Assembly: GCF_024586455.1 (NCBI RefSeq)
Contig: NC_065919.1
Coordinates: 33,270,839-33,334,838 of the forward strand
Length of the DNA stretch: 64,000 nt
Origin: Bactrocera neohumeralis
Taxonomy: Eukaryota > Arthropoda > Insecta > Diptera > Tephritidae
Direction: 5' to 3'
How positions within the stretch are numbered: position 1 is the stretch's first letter; each line of letters begins with the position of its first letter. The notes under the pieces are model-generated. The model was not told where the DNA came from, searched no databases, and worked only from the letters and a program-made list of their open reading frames with translations. This document shows, in pieces, positions 10,838-22,833 of the stretch. The position numbers were made by a program, and so were the translations under genes.

Positions 10838-11777
10838 CCAATCCAAAAAACCAAACCAAAAAGTATCGCGAATTTTTTGTTTTTTCAAAAATTATTTATT
10901 TATTCATGAATATCTATTTTGTCCCCTTCAAAGTAATCCCCATGAGATATTATACACTTGTGGCAACGGTTTTTCCAATCTTCGAAGCACTTCAAAAAAT
11001 CATTTTGTTTTTTTCTTCAGCTCCTCCTTCGATGCCGTCTTTATTTCGTCAGGAGAAGAGTAACGTCGTCCTTTCATGGGCCTCTTCAGTTTAGGGAACA
11101 AGAAAAAGTCACAGGGGAACAGATCTGGGGAATACGGTGGCTGCGGCATCATTAGTGTGTTGTTTTTGGCCAAAAAGTCGCGCACAAGCAACGATGTGTG
11201 AGCAGGGGCGTTATCGTGGTGCAAAAGCCAATTTTTGTTCTTCCACAAATGCGGGCGTTTCTGGCGGATTGCTTCGCGCAAATTGCGCATAACTTGCCAA
11301 TCGATACGTTTAGGTCCTCAGCAACTTCTCTAACGGTGATTCGACGATTGGTTAATACCATTTTCTCCACTTCATTAATTTTTTCGTCTGTTGTTCAAGT
11401 GCTCGGGCGTCCTTCACGCTCTTCGTCGTTCACATCTTCTCGGCCTTCTGAGAACATTTTGTACCACCGATAAACGTTGCTTCGGTCTAAGGTAGCTTCT
11501 CCGTATGTCACAGTCAACATTCGGAATGCATCCGCGCACTTAATTTCGTTTTTCACACAAAATTTGATACAGGTTCTTTGATCCATTTTTTTGAATAGGT
11601 AAAAATCGAAGACGATCCAAAACACGTGCAAGCAAAGCAGCTGTCAGCAATTTAAAGAATATTCAAAATGGTCGCGTTTGTCGGCATAAGTGAAAGACGC
11701 CACAAAAAATTCGAAATTCGGATATACGTAACCCGCGAAAATTCAAAATTCGCGATACTTTTTGAACACACCTCGTA
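10838..11777 (-). mobile_element. Mariner element with deleted transposase
   Basis: The termini share the inverted motif CAAAAAGTATCGCGAATTTT (about 10856-10876 and the complement near 11735-11760) and are next to TA. Coding pieces on the minus strand are an N-terminal helix-turn-helix region, about 11395-11631 (MDQRTCIKFC, SNVYRWYKMFSEGRE), then VREVAEDLNVS. A jump follows to the C-terminal catalytic part, about 11000-11290 (LLHHDNAPAHTS, YSPDLFPCDFFLFPKLK), which carries the second and third aspartates of the DD34D triad. The middle, including the first aspartate, is missing, and a stop precedes TTDEKI. It is a non-autonomous, internally deleted mariner. Confidence 0.82.
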
Positions 11778-12137
11778 TATTATAAAATTGTGTTGGTAAC
11801 GAAGCACAGTCCAATGTTTTGCAATGCTGTATGTCGGCGCGGGTGGAACGATGTCGATCAGATCCAAAGGTCTTGACGAGGCGCAGTATAGATTCGAACG
11901 TTGATGCCGCGCGCGGGATGGGTGTTGCAACCGGAAGGTGTATCAAAACGAAAAGTGGTCGCCATCCTTTCGCCCAGCCTTTTTGATGATGTAGAAGAGT
12001 GGTGAGTTGTATTGGTGTTGTGTTGTAATGTCGTCAGCTGTGGTGAATTGCGCTGTCGTATTAGGGTGCGCCAGTTTTTCCCAGGTTGAGTGAGTGATGA
12101 GGCTTAACTCATTTAAACACATTTCTTGTCAATAAAA
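11778..12137 (-). repeat. Fragment of an unidentified retroelement, related to 54715-55020
   Basis: Read in reverse complement, this stretch resembles 54700-55000: both share a GAGTTAAGC block, GCGCATCCTAAT, CAGCTGA(C/T)GACATTACAA and the GACACCCATCCCGCGCG block. It is wedged between the mariner and the Tc1 element. It is probably an LTR or leader fragment. Confidence 0.55.
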
Positions 12138-13542
12138 GTGTGCTCACATAATTAAGTCATTCTGTTTGAAACGGGTAAATTAAAATTTTTTCACCACAAT
12201 TTACATCAATATTGTTCTTTTTTACTAAATTAAGTTATTTTTAACAAAATTTGTAGTCATCGTCGTCATGGGCAAGAATAAAAGCACAACTTCAAGCGAA
12301 ACAAGGGTCATATGTGAATGTTTTCAAAAATATCAAAATATTGCCAAAGTTGTAGATGTTTTAGGATTTTCTGGAGGCAAAATTAATAACGCTGTTCAAT
12401 TTTATAAAAAAAAAAAGACTTTTGAAAATTTACCGCGTAAAAAGCTTAGAAACACCACCCGTGCTGAGGATAGGGCCTTAGTAAGGCTAAGTAAGTCTGA
12501 CCCATTTTAACCTCCACAGAAATTAGGGCTCAATTAAAGGAATACCACGGCGTACAAATATCTGAGCAAACTGAACGAAGACGACTACAAGAAAATTCAT
12601 TGAATGGCCGTTTAGCAAGACGAAAACCTAACGTTTCGAAAAAAAATATTGAAAAGCGAAAAGCGTTTGCTAAAGACCATCTCTGGAAGGCCTCTAAATT
12701 TTGAAATTTGGTGGTTTGGAGTGACGAATCCAAATTTACAAATTTAATGTATTTGGTAATGATGGGAAAACATATGTAAGACGACCCCCTTTGCAAGAAC
12801 TCAATCCCAAGTACACTAAAAAAAACCGTGAGACATGGTGGTTCATCGGTGATGGTGTGGAGTTGCTTCACGTCATCAGGCGTTGGCCCGATAGTTAAAA
12901 TAGACGGGAAAATTACAGGTGAAATGTACAAAGGAATACTGGAGAACAATTTAGACGTTGACTATGTGGACAATTTACCGTTAGCTTGGATTTTCCAGCA
13001 CGATAACGACCCCAAACACTGCTCGCGGTTCGTTAAAACTTGGATACGTAGTCGAAATATTAAAATTCTGGATTGGCCAGCTCAAAGTCCGGACCTAAAC
13101 CCCATAGAAAACCTATGGGGGATTATAAAAAGAGCCGTAGCTGCACGAAAACCTCGCAACAAAGATGCTTTATGGGAAATAATACAGGTAGAGCGCCAAA
13201 CAATGCCTAAGCGATGTACTGAAGTGCTACGTAATAAAGGATATCCAACCAAGTATTAGTCTTAGGTAAGGTAAAACTGCAAAAAAATGCCGTATACTTC
13301 GAATAACTACATTTTTCTTTAGGTGACTTAATAATATGAGCAAAACAACTTGCATGTGCTAAGCGAATAAACGCAATATTTTTATTATTTTAGAAGTTAA
13401 ATAAAAAATAAGTATTCTGTTTTGAACTGAATTAAAATTTCTTCCATTTTTTGTAAAATTAAGTTTCATTCCTGTACCATAGAAGTTACTTTGAATAAAC
13501 TTTCGTTCTGTTACTGGCGTGACTTAATTATATGAGCACAAG
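12138..13542 (+). mobile_element. Tc1-like DNA transposon, inactive
   Basis: The element is bounded by GTGCTCACATAATTAAGTCA (12140) and its inverse TGACTTAATTATATGAGCAC (13520-13539), with TA at the right junction. It holds one transposase gene broken into an N-terminal DNA-binding part and a catalytic part. Confidence 0.82.
12268..13259 (+). pseudogene. Tc1-like transposase, broken
   Basis: The frame at 12268-12510 encodes the N-terminal helix-turn-helix region (SETRVICECFQKYQNIAKVVDVLGFS). After a stop and frame change, VWSDESKF near 12715-12730 carries the first catalytic aspartate. The frame 12828-13259 then carries GGSSVMVWSCF, IFQHDNDPKHCS (second aspartate) and WPAQSPDLNPIENLWG (the glutamate), which is the DD34E triad of Tc1 elements. 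All catalytic residues are still visible, but stops and shifts between 12510 and 12828 prevent a whole protein. Confidence 0.85.
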
Positions 13543-14041
13543 TATATTTAACTAGTATGGGTATACGATTTTACACTTAAATAGCTTAAGTTACTTCATT
13601 GTTAATTTCAACACCGGAAATGTAAGTATTTATATATGTACATATGTATATACATATATATTTATAAATATTCTTTAAACAGTTTTTATATATTGTTGTT
13701 CAACTCTTTCCTTCTCAAATGTTCCTATTTAAAGTAAAACAATCATCACCAAATTTAAGGTGTTAGAAGTGATTTTAATACTCTGAATTGAATAACTTTC
13801 ACATTTTTTTTATAAATGAGTTATAAATTCAATTTTTTATTAAAATAATATAAGATTAGAGTAATATAATCCTAGTATGTTACACATTTTTGAAATTGTT
13901 AGCACTCGTGTTATACTCAACGTCATTATACATTTTTCTGCAAGCGCAAAATCGAATGTAGTTATATACATATTAATTTTTAACATTATTTTCGATAGGA
14001 AAATATACATACTATGTACATATGTATATAAAACATATTTC
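13543..14041. other. Spacer and probable peroxidase 3' UTR
   Basis: The stretch holds ACATATGTATATACATA runs. On the minus strand an AATAAA lies at 13836-13841, about 200 bases past the peroxidase stop codon, so the right part is probably its 3' UTR. Confidence 0.45.
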
Positions 14042-17000
14042 TTAATTTGAGTTAGATGTTTGTTGTGCAGGTGATTTCCACTTTGATAAATCCACTTGAG
14101 GGAGACTTTTACAATTTCTCAAATTATTTCTGCAAAATTAATAAAAAATAAGTGTAATATTTGTTGATTACATAATTGAATACAATTTAATTATAAAGAC
14201 AATATTATATATTCACCTAATATTAGGAAAAATAAAAGCATTAGTTTGAATATCTTGCAAAAAGTCGGCATTGTTGCAAAATAATTGTGCTAAGCTAGCT
14301 TTACGGATTTCAGCCAATTGATCTATGAAATAAATAAAAAATAATGAAGAAATTGCGAATAGACTTACATATTTATTAATATACTATATCTATTATAGCT
14401 TAATTGGTGGGTTATTCGTAATGCTGGTTTTTTAGAATAACGCCATTTTATGGGCATGGTTCATAAAAATGCAATACCTGTCTCCTCAGACTATGTATTG
14501 GCTTATATGTATAATGTATTAATTATAGAAAAGCGCAACAAACCTTTTGAAAATCCACTAAGAGGTTGGTAACGTTCAAAAAAGAAGCGATCACCCGTCC
14601 GAGCATTGACAAATTGACGTCCGATTATGCACTGAAATGTGGGTCCAAGAATAGATTCAGGTGCGTGTGATTCCAAGGAACCACCAATAGCCAAATCTAC
14701 ATCGTCTGGAGAGGCGTACATCTTTTGAATAAACATAATTTTCTGAAAGAAATAATAGTAATAAAAAAAATCAATTAGAAAGAAAACACTGCCATTCTTT
14801 CATCGATTCGCTTTTAATCTCTGCAAAAACTAACTGTAATAACGGCTCTCAACTTATCGGCGCATCTTGGAGTTAGCAGGCAATCATTACAACGGACAAG
14901 TGATGTCATAAACCTGTTTCCATACAAATTTCAAATAACAAGCCGGTTAAACATTCTAGATTTCCCTGTTCGCCTGGAATTTCGCCAAAAAACAATCGAA
15001 ATGGTCGAAGAAGACAATAACTTGATAAATGACCTGTTTATGTCTGGTGAGGACCATTTTGATCCAAACGGAAATGTAACCAAGCAAAATTACCATAATG
15101 GGGTGAATCAAATCCAGAAATAAACCACGAGACAGAACTTCACCCAGAAGGTGTTACTGTGTGATAGGCAGTTTCATCAAAGTATATTGTCGGGCCATAT
15201 TTCTTTGAAGAAACTGTCAATGGACATGGTTATTTAAATATGTTGAATGATTTTTTTTTACCCAGAACTGCTCCCTTTCAATAGCGTTTGGTTTCAGCAA
15301 GACGGAGCAATTGCACGCATACCCAAATCGGTTATTGCGGAGCTCCAATGTAAATTTCAAAACAAATTAATGTCATGAAACTCTCCTTTCCGTTGGCCGC
15401 GAAAGGTAAGGAGTCAGAAAAATTTCATGTACCGAATTTGATTGAAATCGGTCGGGCGGGTATCGGGATATGTGTTTTCACCCCTAAGTTAAAACCCTGT
15501 CATATCATATTGGTGGTAAAATTTAATGTCGCTGGCGTATTTAGTTATTGATTTTTCACGCTTTTAGTATAAAGAGTGAGGTTAATGAGGTTATAATCCG
15601 ATTTCCTCCAATTTCACACTGTAGAAGTCTGTATAATATTTGGCTTAAGGGAAATTGATTGTTTTAGCTTAAGTGGCTTAAGAGATATACCGTGGCTTTC
15701 ACGGTTGGTTTCACCTTCACCATTAAATTTCACAGTTGACTTATTTCGACCGAAGTTTTATTTTGATTTTCAGACAAACTCTTGTCCGATTATGCGATGG
15801 AGCCACTGTATATATTAAACTTATTAGAGGATGGGGCCACGTCCACTTTTTCAAAATATTTTGCCCACACATACCCCTTGCTACTGCGATACCCGGTGCC
15901 AAATTACAGTTTTATATCTTAATGCTTAGACATGGCTTTATATGTAGGTATTCGGTTAATGGTGTTTTGTGGGGTGCCAGGGGACCGATTACAACCATCT
16001 ACGAAATCGTAATTTTTTTGTGTCACACGCATACCAAGTTTCATCAATTTTTACTCAACTCACAGCTTGCACGGACGAACGGACAGACAGTCAACCCGAT
16101 TTCAAATTTTCTCATCATCCGAATCATTTATATATATCTATCTCGCTTAGTTTTAATTAATACGTACAACCTTAGATATACAAAACTATTATACTCTGTA
16201 GCAACATGTTGCAAGACTATAAAAAAGAAAAAGGCGTTCACTTATTAAATACAAGTACGAATTTCTTCGAAGATAACATCATTGCCCTAGGCAATAACCC
16301 AAAATTTCCTGAAAATATCTCGTTAAATGAAAAAGTTTTCCTTACAAGCCCGATCGTCCAGTTTGTATGGCAGATCTAGACAATTTCTTGGAGATTGCAT
16401 CATTATCTAAGGAGAAAATCCATGCTAAGCTTCTTAAATTTATCTTGTCACATCAAAAAGCTTTTTGATAAAGTTCTGAAGTTTTCTTTTTGGGTATTAT
16501 AAACATCATCGTCCAACTTAAGATACCCCGTTCAGGGTAAACAAATTTGACAATTGGAAATCCGGGAAATTTTAATTTAAAATTCCCGTTATTTTTTTGA
16601 CACACCACTTATTCTGTAATAAACATATATGGTATATACATATATAAATACAGTCTTAATATTTCTACTCACATCTGGTGATATTTCATTTGAAAATCCG
16701 GCCCAGTCGTATGCACGAGGAAGACCACAGTAAACACGCATATCATTATAAGAGGGTAATCCATAGTCTCGTCCACGCTGTATATCAATTGCTTTCAAGT
16801 CAGTGCCGTATTCTTCAAAGCTTTTGCGGTCAAAGTAATGTTTTATCTGTTTTATATGTAATAGGAAGATAAATCAGTAAGAGTTAATAATTTTAGTGTT
16901 TAGTATGCGCCTCTCTTTCTGTAGTACATAAAGTGCATTCGTCGATTTTTACGAAGTGATAATTTATTCAACAAAGAAGTTCCATTAAATTTGGTGTGCG

Positions 17001-20000
17001 AAATCAAATTTCTGGAGCCGAAACGCTCTGAGTGTTGAAAAAGGCCTTCGGTGATAATTGTTTGTCGAGATCAAGTGTTTTTGATTGGTACAAATTATTC
17101 ACAGAGGGGCGAGAGCGCATTGACAACCAATCACGCCGAGGTCAATTCATAATCAACAGGTCAATAAAATAAAGGAATTGGTGCTTGTGAATCGACGATT
17201 AACAGTCAGAGACCGCGTCGTGTAGAATCTTGGATCTATGCTTACAACCTGGAAACATACAATAAATCGGCTGAATATCGTGCAAAGGTGAGCCGAAGCC
17301 GAAAAAATAGCGTCAAAGAAGGTTAAAAATCAAGGTCATGTTGACAGTTTTCTTCGATTATCAAGGTGCACACCGAATTCCTTCTGACGTTGTTATATGT
17401 TGTTTGCGCGAACCGTCGCATACTGCATTCATTAAACGTGAATCGCTACGCGCATTGAAGACTATTCGGAAATTGACTTTAACAACTGTTTCGAGGATTA
17501 GAAAACCGTTGGCAGAAGTGTATTGGGGTCGGACGACATAGATTTTGAAAAATAAATGAAGAGTTATAAAATTATGAACAAAGTCGTACTATTATAGTAG
17601 TAGACAAAAAACCAAACATATCCATTACACTTCATAATGACACAGTATTTTACATATTAAGCTTATGAATACTTAAGTTATTTATTGTAAATCAATATAT
17701 ACAAGTCCATATCGAAGGAAAGAGTACTTTATAAGATTTGATTTTTTATGTAGGCTTAACAAATATTATATACTTAAACTTATAAAATATGTCAAAAAGT
17801 TCTTTTCATAAATTATGCAAAATAGAAACGTAAATATAATATATGTATGTACATTTATTACCTCTTTATCTATATTACTGTCCGGACGTTTTTGGAGTTG
17901 TGTAGATAAACCTCTGATAAGTGAATCAAAGTTATCACTATCCCATATCAAATTCAAGTTCTCGGGACGATCAAAATGATTACTTAATCGCAAAGTTCGA
18001 TTGAAATTTCGTCTTGATGAGACTAATCTATGAAGTATTTAAAAAATTATATAAATAATGGAGTTTAAATTAACTAAAATTATTATCTAAATACATACGA
18101 AAACCATCCAGGTATTTGATTGTGTGAATATCGGAAAGCAGCCGCGGCAAATTCTGCATAAGGCGCAGCATTAACCGTTGGTGCATAATCGTCCACATGT
18201 TCATAATTTGTAGTGTGGTGTATTAAGTGTATATTGTAGGCATATGATGTTCCGATAAGTAGCGGCAACCAATCGTAAAATGTAATTTTCTGGTACTGTG
18301 CAATATTTATCTTCCTTGCTTCGTTGAAGAGTCGTTCATCTGAGTATTGAGGGTTAAAACGTTCTAAAATTTTTGCAATTCGATTGTGCTCGCGCAAAAT
18401 GATCGTATGTAATACTGCGATTGTAGGTATAAATTGGTTTCGCATATCGGGCAGAATAAAGCATTGGTAAATGTCTTTCCCGCAGTCAGTTTCGGGATTC
18501 ATTGATAATGGCAGCCAATCGCGATTGTTCACTAAACTAGTTTTCATTAAACCACTTTTAAAAACACGAAATTTTTTGTTTTCACTCTTAGAGTTGCCGT
18601 AAAGAAATGATAGATCCAAATAAGCCGAAGTCGTTGTTATTTTTTCTGAATATGGCGAACCATTTTCGTGGCACATAGTATCCGCATCTGAAGCACTTCT
18701 TTCAAAATGCCAACATTTTTTAGACGTACTCTGAGTAATTGGACCATGGGGATAAAGAAAAATTGGGTAGCAAGAATTGTTTTCCGGTTGTAAGCAACAG
18801 TCTCCTGAAAATCGCATAAATAATATACATAATAATTAATTTACGTAAAAATTTACTTACATTTATATTAAATTGCATTTTAAAGATCATGCTCATACGA
18901 ATGATAGTTACCAGTAATATTCGCTTTAAGAAAGCTTGTCATATCGTGCGCCACCAACTGACCCCATTGAAGAAATGCCATCGTTCGAAAGTCATCCGGT
19001 AAGGAAGTTTCGCCATATAAACCCAAAGATAATAGGCGTGCGTTAGGTAACGGAGCGCCTGTAACTGAAACTGTTGGAGAATAAACACCGTCACTGTATT
19101 TTGGCGCCAACATTCGCTTATATCTGTAGAAAATTAAAAAAGAATGGACATACATACATATGAATATTAAATTAAGTATCTAAACTTGAAACTTAAGTAA
19201 TTTTATTATTTTCGAAGCTATGCACAATTAATTTAGATGCCACCTTTTTTATCTCATAAAATCATTATTACACTTTATGTGTAGCAGAAGCTTTTTAATT
19301 CAGCTTTCTACTACACAAAGTTTTAAATAAGATAGGACTGAATGTTGTGTTAATCAGTACCACCTTAAAACAATATCAGATTAAAATATTAATTCACATT
19401 TAAAATAAACATAAATTTAAATATAATATAAAAGATTAAGAATTTATATCACTTAATTTTCCAATGGGCACTATTTAAATATTTTAAACTTTTTTTGTAC
19501 TAATAATTTGTATTTTAGGATGGTATAATCGCTTTCTCTGTTACTACCAATTTTATGCTTTTCATGTGGTATATATGCAGTCTTTTCGATTCCCTAATAT
19601 CCAATTAATATTAATATAAATCTTAATTAGAAATAAAACTAAGAAAAAAATAACTATAACATCTGACACATTTTTTATTTTTTCTGTCCCTTCGCGTTAA
19701 TATTAAATTATTTCTATACGGTAACGTTAAACGCAAAAACCTGAATACCTTTTTCTTTCAAATCTTGACGATTAATAAAATATAAAGCTTCAAATGCGTG
19801 TTTTAACTAAGCCAACCAATCAATAATTTTGTACTAATTTCTACCCAATTTCGTACCCAAAGTTATCCTTTGTATGTATTTGATCGCTATCTGTCAGTTA
19901 ATATACATAGTGCGTAAAAGTGTGACATTCAAAATATTATGTTGTGCGCAGATTGATATTGCAAGATCATCAAGTGAATTAATCACGGATTGACGCGTAT

Positions 20001-20310
20001 GTATGAGTCCAAAAATAAACAGACGTTAAGCCCATGGGTGTTTAAAGATGAGCCGAAACAAACAAAGGTTTTTCGGTCACGAAGCAGTTCCAAGCAAATG
20101 GTTGGCTATTTGTTTTGGTAAAACTGGACGTGTCGCAACCATACAACAAGAACAATGCAAAATAGTAAATTCTAAGCGGTATACACCCGTTTGTTTGTCA
20201 GTTGTGTTTCAAGAAAACAGGAATACCAACACACGAAGATGGATCACTCTTCACCGCAATGATGCGAACTCTCACACATTGACCCAAACATCGATTTAAT
20301 GATATATAGC

Positions 20311-20354
<44 letters not shown>

Positions 20355-21948
20355 CAGTTGTGTACTTCTAAATGTTTTTGATTACCTTTCAAAAATGTAA
20401 TATATGGATTCATGATCAAAACACTACCTATCATAATTTAATCATTTGGAACGGCGAAACTTATGTTTAATGTCATGTCAACTGAATACTGAATATGATA
20501 TACATATATATGTATATGTATGTATATACATATATATATATTTATATATGTACATATTTTATATTCTTATTTTGAGCTCTTAATATGCATAAGTGGTGTT
20601 ATCATTTTCGATTTACCATGTAAATAACACGTGAATGTTTTCTTAATTAGTTTAGATATTAATATATTTGTACAAATTAATGTATTGTGTAAATGAAATA
20701 TTGTTCTTGCAGAATTTAACGATCTTCAAAAACGACCAAATATGATTTTTTGCAAAACCGACTCGTTCAAAACTTATTCTAGGGCAAAGTTCAACATTAA
20801 ACCGTTAAAGCTAATTTTTACAATGTCTTATATTTTTTCAGGAAATAATGTCTCAAAATTTTAAAATATCCGTTTTTTGACTTTCGTTGTTTTTATTTCA
20901 TAAATTCATTGAAAAGACTATCCAGATCCTAGTCATCATTTTTATATTTTGCCGTTAAAATCGCTGTAGTAAATTGCGATCGGAAGAGTTTACAGAAATG
21001 TCGAAACAGAAAAAACTCATTAGCTCAAATAAAAAGCCAACATCTTTTTCAAAAAAACTGATTGAACTCTTTGATATTATGGATCAGAAAAGCTTTCAAT
21101 CAATGGGACATGAAAAAAGATATTTCCAGAAAAACAAAAAAGTTCGAATCGAAGGGGAATTATTAAACTATATTCGCAACCAGGTCTAATGAAAGTTGAG
21201 GAAATAAGAAAGTATTACATTTTATGAACATGTAATAATCATAGTGCTCATAACACCATAAAAGCGATAAGTTTGCGGCAAAGAAGACTTTCTTCGATTT
21301 GGAAGCTTTATTTTGTGAAAAAGATAAAAAAAAACCTTTTAGTAAATCGTTAAAATCACTGTATTCATTTGTTATTTATATGGAAAACCGTGACTCAGAA
21401 TGCGGCATCTTAATATTAAGATCACAATGTTTGCCAGAGTTTTTTTCGTAATTTCACAATATCTAAGGGAAAAAAGTTAAAAGTACATACCTAGAAGTTG
21501 CCATTCCGTAGCCCGAGTTTTTAAAGTTATTACACGAGCCGTCAAATGTTCTATATAAAAAGTTTTTTGAATTACTTGCGCAATCTAAGGGCGGCAAAAT
21601 GCATCGAAATTTATCGGATACTTTGGAACTAAAAATAACATCATTCAATTTGGGGACAATGGTTCTGGCCACATGACTAATATCGTAATTCTTGTTAACC
21701 ACAGGATTCCTTGCACCTACTTCTGCAAATGCTGCAGCTGCGGATGAGGACACGTAGACCCCGGGATCCGCTCCATATTGCTGATAGATTTCGAAAGGAC
21801 TGAAAACGATAAATATACTTTCTCTAATTTGTATTTTGAAAATTTTATTATAAATACTCTACCATTTGCTTTCAAAGTTAGCAACTCTTTTGAACGCAAG
21901 AAATAAAAGTAATGCTAGTAGAATACAATTGATTTGTCGGCAACCCAT
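14042..21948 (-). CDS. Animal heme peroxidase, secreted, nine coding exons
   Basis: Coding exons (minus strand, 5' to 3') are 21863-21948, 21491-21799, 18912-19123, 18099-18804, 17862-18027, 16673-16846, 14544-14742, 14217-14322 and 14042-14129. All junctions are GT-AG, phases agree, and the sum is 2046 bases, or 681 residues. Residues 1-23 form a signal peptide (ILLALLLFLAF). Family motifs include YRTFDGSCNN; WGQLVAHDM with the distal His191 and heme-linked Asp192; SAYLDLSFLYG of the calcium loop; catalytic Arg324; LREHNRIA (340-346); AFRYSHN with proximal His430; and IQRGRDYGLPSYN. The protein should oxidise substrates with hydrogen peroxide outside the cell or in secretory vesicles. The position of the second heme-ester glutamate is Phe327. 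The length fits the short insect peroxidases (chorion peroxidase and relatives); I cannot name the orthologue. Introns 2, 5 and 6 are swollen by transposons. Confidence 0.93.
14860..15365 (+). mobile_element. Tc1/mariner-type transposase relic in peroxidase intron 6
   Basis: Translated pieces such as LLPFNSVWFQQDGAIARIPKSVIAELQ and GPYFFEETVNGHGYLNML resemble the catalytic region of insect Tc1/mariner-superfamily transposases, where FQQDGA carries the second aspartate. The frame is full of stops and shifts, so it is old and inactive. Confidence 0.6.
15366..16222 (-). repeat. Diverged copy of the dispersed 1.1 kb repeat
   Basis: This stretch shares with the repeats at 36113-37206 and 61486-62554 the phrases ATTGAAATCGGTCGG, CACGTCCACTTTT, TTTTTACTCAACTCACAGCT, the ACGGAC/GGACAGACAG run and TATTATACTCTGTAGCAACA...GTTGCAAGA. 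It lies in the opposite orientation and is much more diverged, so the family is old. It sits in peroxidase intron 6. Confidence 0.6.
16930..17545 (+). mobile_element. Mariner relic in peroxidase intron 5
   Basis: Out-of-frame pieces read IKFGVRNQISGAETL, SVFDWYKLFTEGRERIDNQSRRGQ and, further on, MLTVFFDYQGAHRIP, which is the region of the first mariner aspartate. Much of the gene is deleted or shifted. It matches irritans-type mariners in general pattern, which I judge from motifs only. Confidence 0.7.
19940..20300 (+). mobile_element. Mariner relic in peroxidase intron 2
   Basis: The pieces WVFKDEPKQTKVFRSRS and FGKTGRVATIQQEQ, followed by RRWITLHRNDANSHT, match the catalytic core of a mariner transposase, in two frames. 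The usual HHDNA motif has become HRNDA. A poly-AAT microsatellite follows directly. Confidence 0.7.
20311..20353 (+). repeat. (AAT)n microsatellite
   Basis: About fourteen uninterrupted AAT units lie within intron 2 of the peroxidase gene. Confidence 0.95.
20500..20560. repeat. TA/TACATA simple-sequence tract
   Basis: Low-complexity alternation of TA, TATG and TACATA units in peroxidase intron 2. Confidence 0.7.
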
Positions 21949-21991
21949 CTCTACGTGTGATTGCTTGATAAACTCCACTTTTAATATGTAC

Positions 21992-22170
21992 AACTTAAAT
22001 TTACATCTCTATTTATATAGATGCAGAGATTATATATGTAGTATACACCAAATGTTGACTAGACAACGACTTTTGCTTTGTCGATGGCTGTAGATATCTT
22101 AAGCACGCATACAATTCTTACCAATATTTAGCCGTCGGACTGTTTTGACACGTTCGTACATTCCGGAAGT
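21992..22170 (-). repeat. Promoter-proximal duplicated segment, copy 1
   Basis: This stretch, which contains the peroxidase TATA box, is repeated at 22386-22567. Shared blocks include TGTTGACTAGACAACGACTT, ATGGCTGTAGATATCTTAAG, ACAATTCTTACCAATATTTA and CGTACATTCC. Confidence 0.85.
22012..22019 (-). promoter_or_regulatory. TATA box of the peroxidase gene
   Basis: The minus strand reads TATATAAA about 64 bases upstream of the start codon (21948). Transcription starting about 30 bases downstream would leave a 5' UTR of roughly 35 bases, which fits a compact insect promoter. Confidence 0.6.
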
Positions 22171-22385
22171 GTTAAAATATTATTATAAGCACATTTCAGA
22201 AATTCTTTAATTTAATCAGTATGTATATAGTCCCAAACAAATTTGAGCAACTTTTGATTTCAAAGTTGTGTTTGAAAGCACTAATAATTTTTCTGAGATT
22301 TCTTGCCATAATACCGAGAAATGTGAAATAAACTCAACTAACGGGATGTTAAGATACCTTAAAAATTGGCCTATAATTCCGGTGT
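22171..22385. other. Spacer between the two duplicated upstream segments
   Basis: AT-rich sequence with no open frame or repeat that I can recognise. It may belong to the peroxidase upstream region. Confidence 0.4.
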
Positions 22386-22567
22386 AACTTAAATTTACAT
22401 CTTAATTTACATATATGTATATGTAGATGCAGTGATTACATATATCGAATGTTGACTAGACAACGACTTTTGCTATGACGATGGCTGTAGATATCTTAAG
22501 CACGCGTACAATTCTTACCAATATTTAGTCATCGGACGGTTTTGGCACATTCGTACATTCCAGAAAG
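22386..22567 (-). repeat. Promoter-proximal duplicated segment, copy 2
   Basis: Direct copy of 21992-22170, with the TATA motif changed to AATTTACATATATG. It ends about 20 bases before the LTR of copia element 2. Confidence 0.85.
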
Positions 22568-22588
22568 CACTAAGCACTATTTTGTTGT

Positions 22589-22734
22589 TGTTGAAAATAA
22601 GTCCGTTTCCAATGCGACTCTGTAACAGCAAACATGCATACTAACAAAAAATGTACAAAACGAACAGATCTATGATTTCTTCTCTCTAACTGTTCATTCC
22701 TGTTAAATACTTTGAATAAAGCGGAATGTCAACA
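22589..22734 (+). repeat. 5' LTR of copia element 2
   Basis: The 146-bp LTR has TGTTG...CAACA ends and an AATAAA near its 3' end. Its first part is repeated at 26337-26448. Confidence 0.88.
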
Positions 22735-22833
22735 GTTTATAGGCCTAGGCACGTGGGTCCCGCGGTTTTGATATTTATAATATTTAAAGTAAAGTAAAGT
22801 TTATACTAGTATTCATTTAAGAATACAATCGCA

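Noticed and set aside
15736..16248. 170-codon frame
   Set aside because: It lies wholly within the diverged copy of the 1.1 kb repeat, whose other copies have no equivalent frame.
20974..21189. 71-codon lysine-rich frame in peroxidase intron 2
   Set aside because: It has no splice context matching the peroxidase phases, no motif, and lies in AT-rich intron sequence where Lys/Asn/Ile codons arise by chance.
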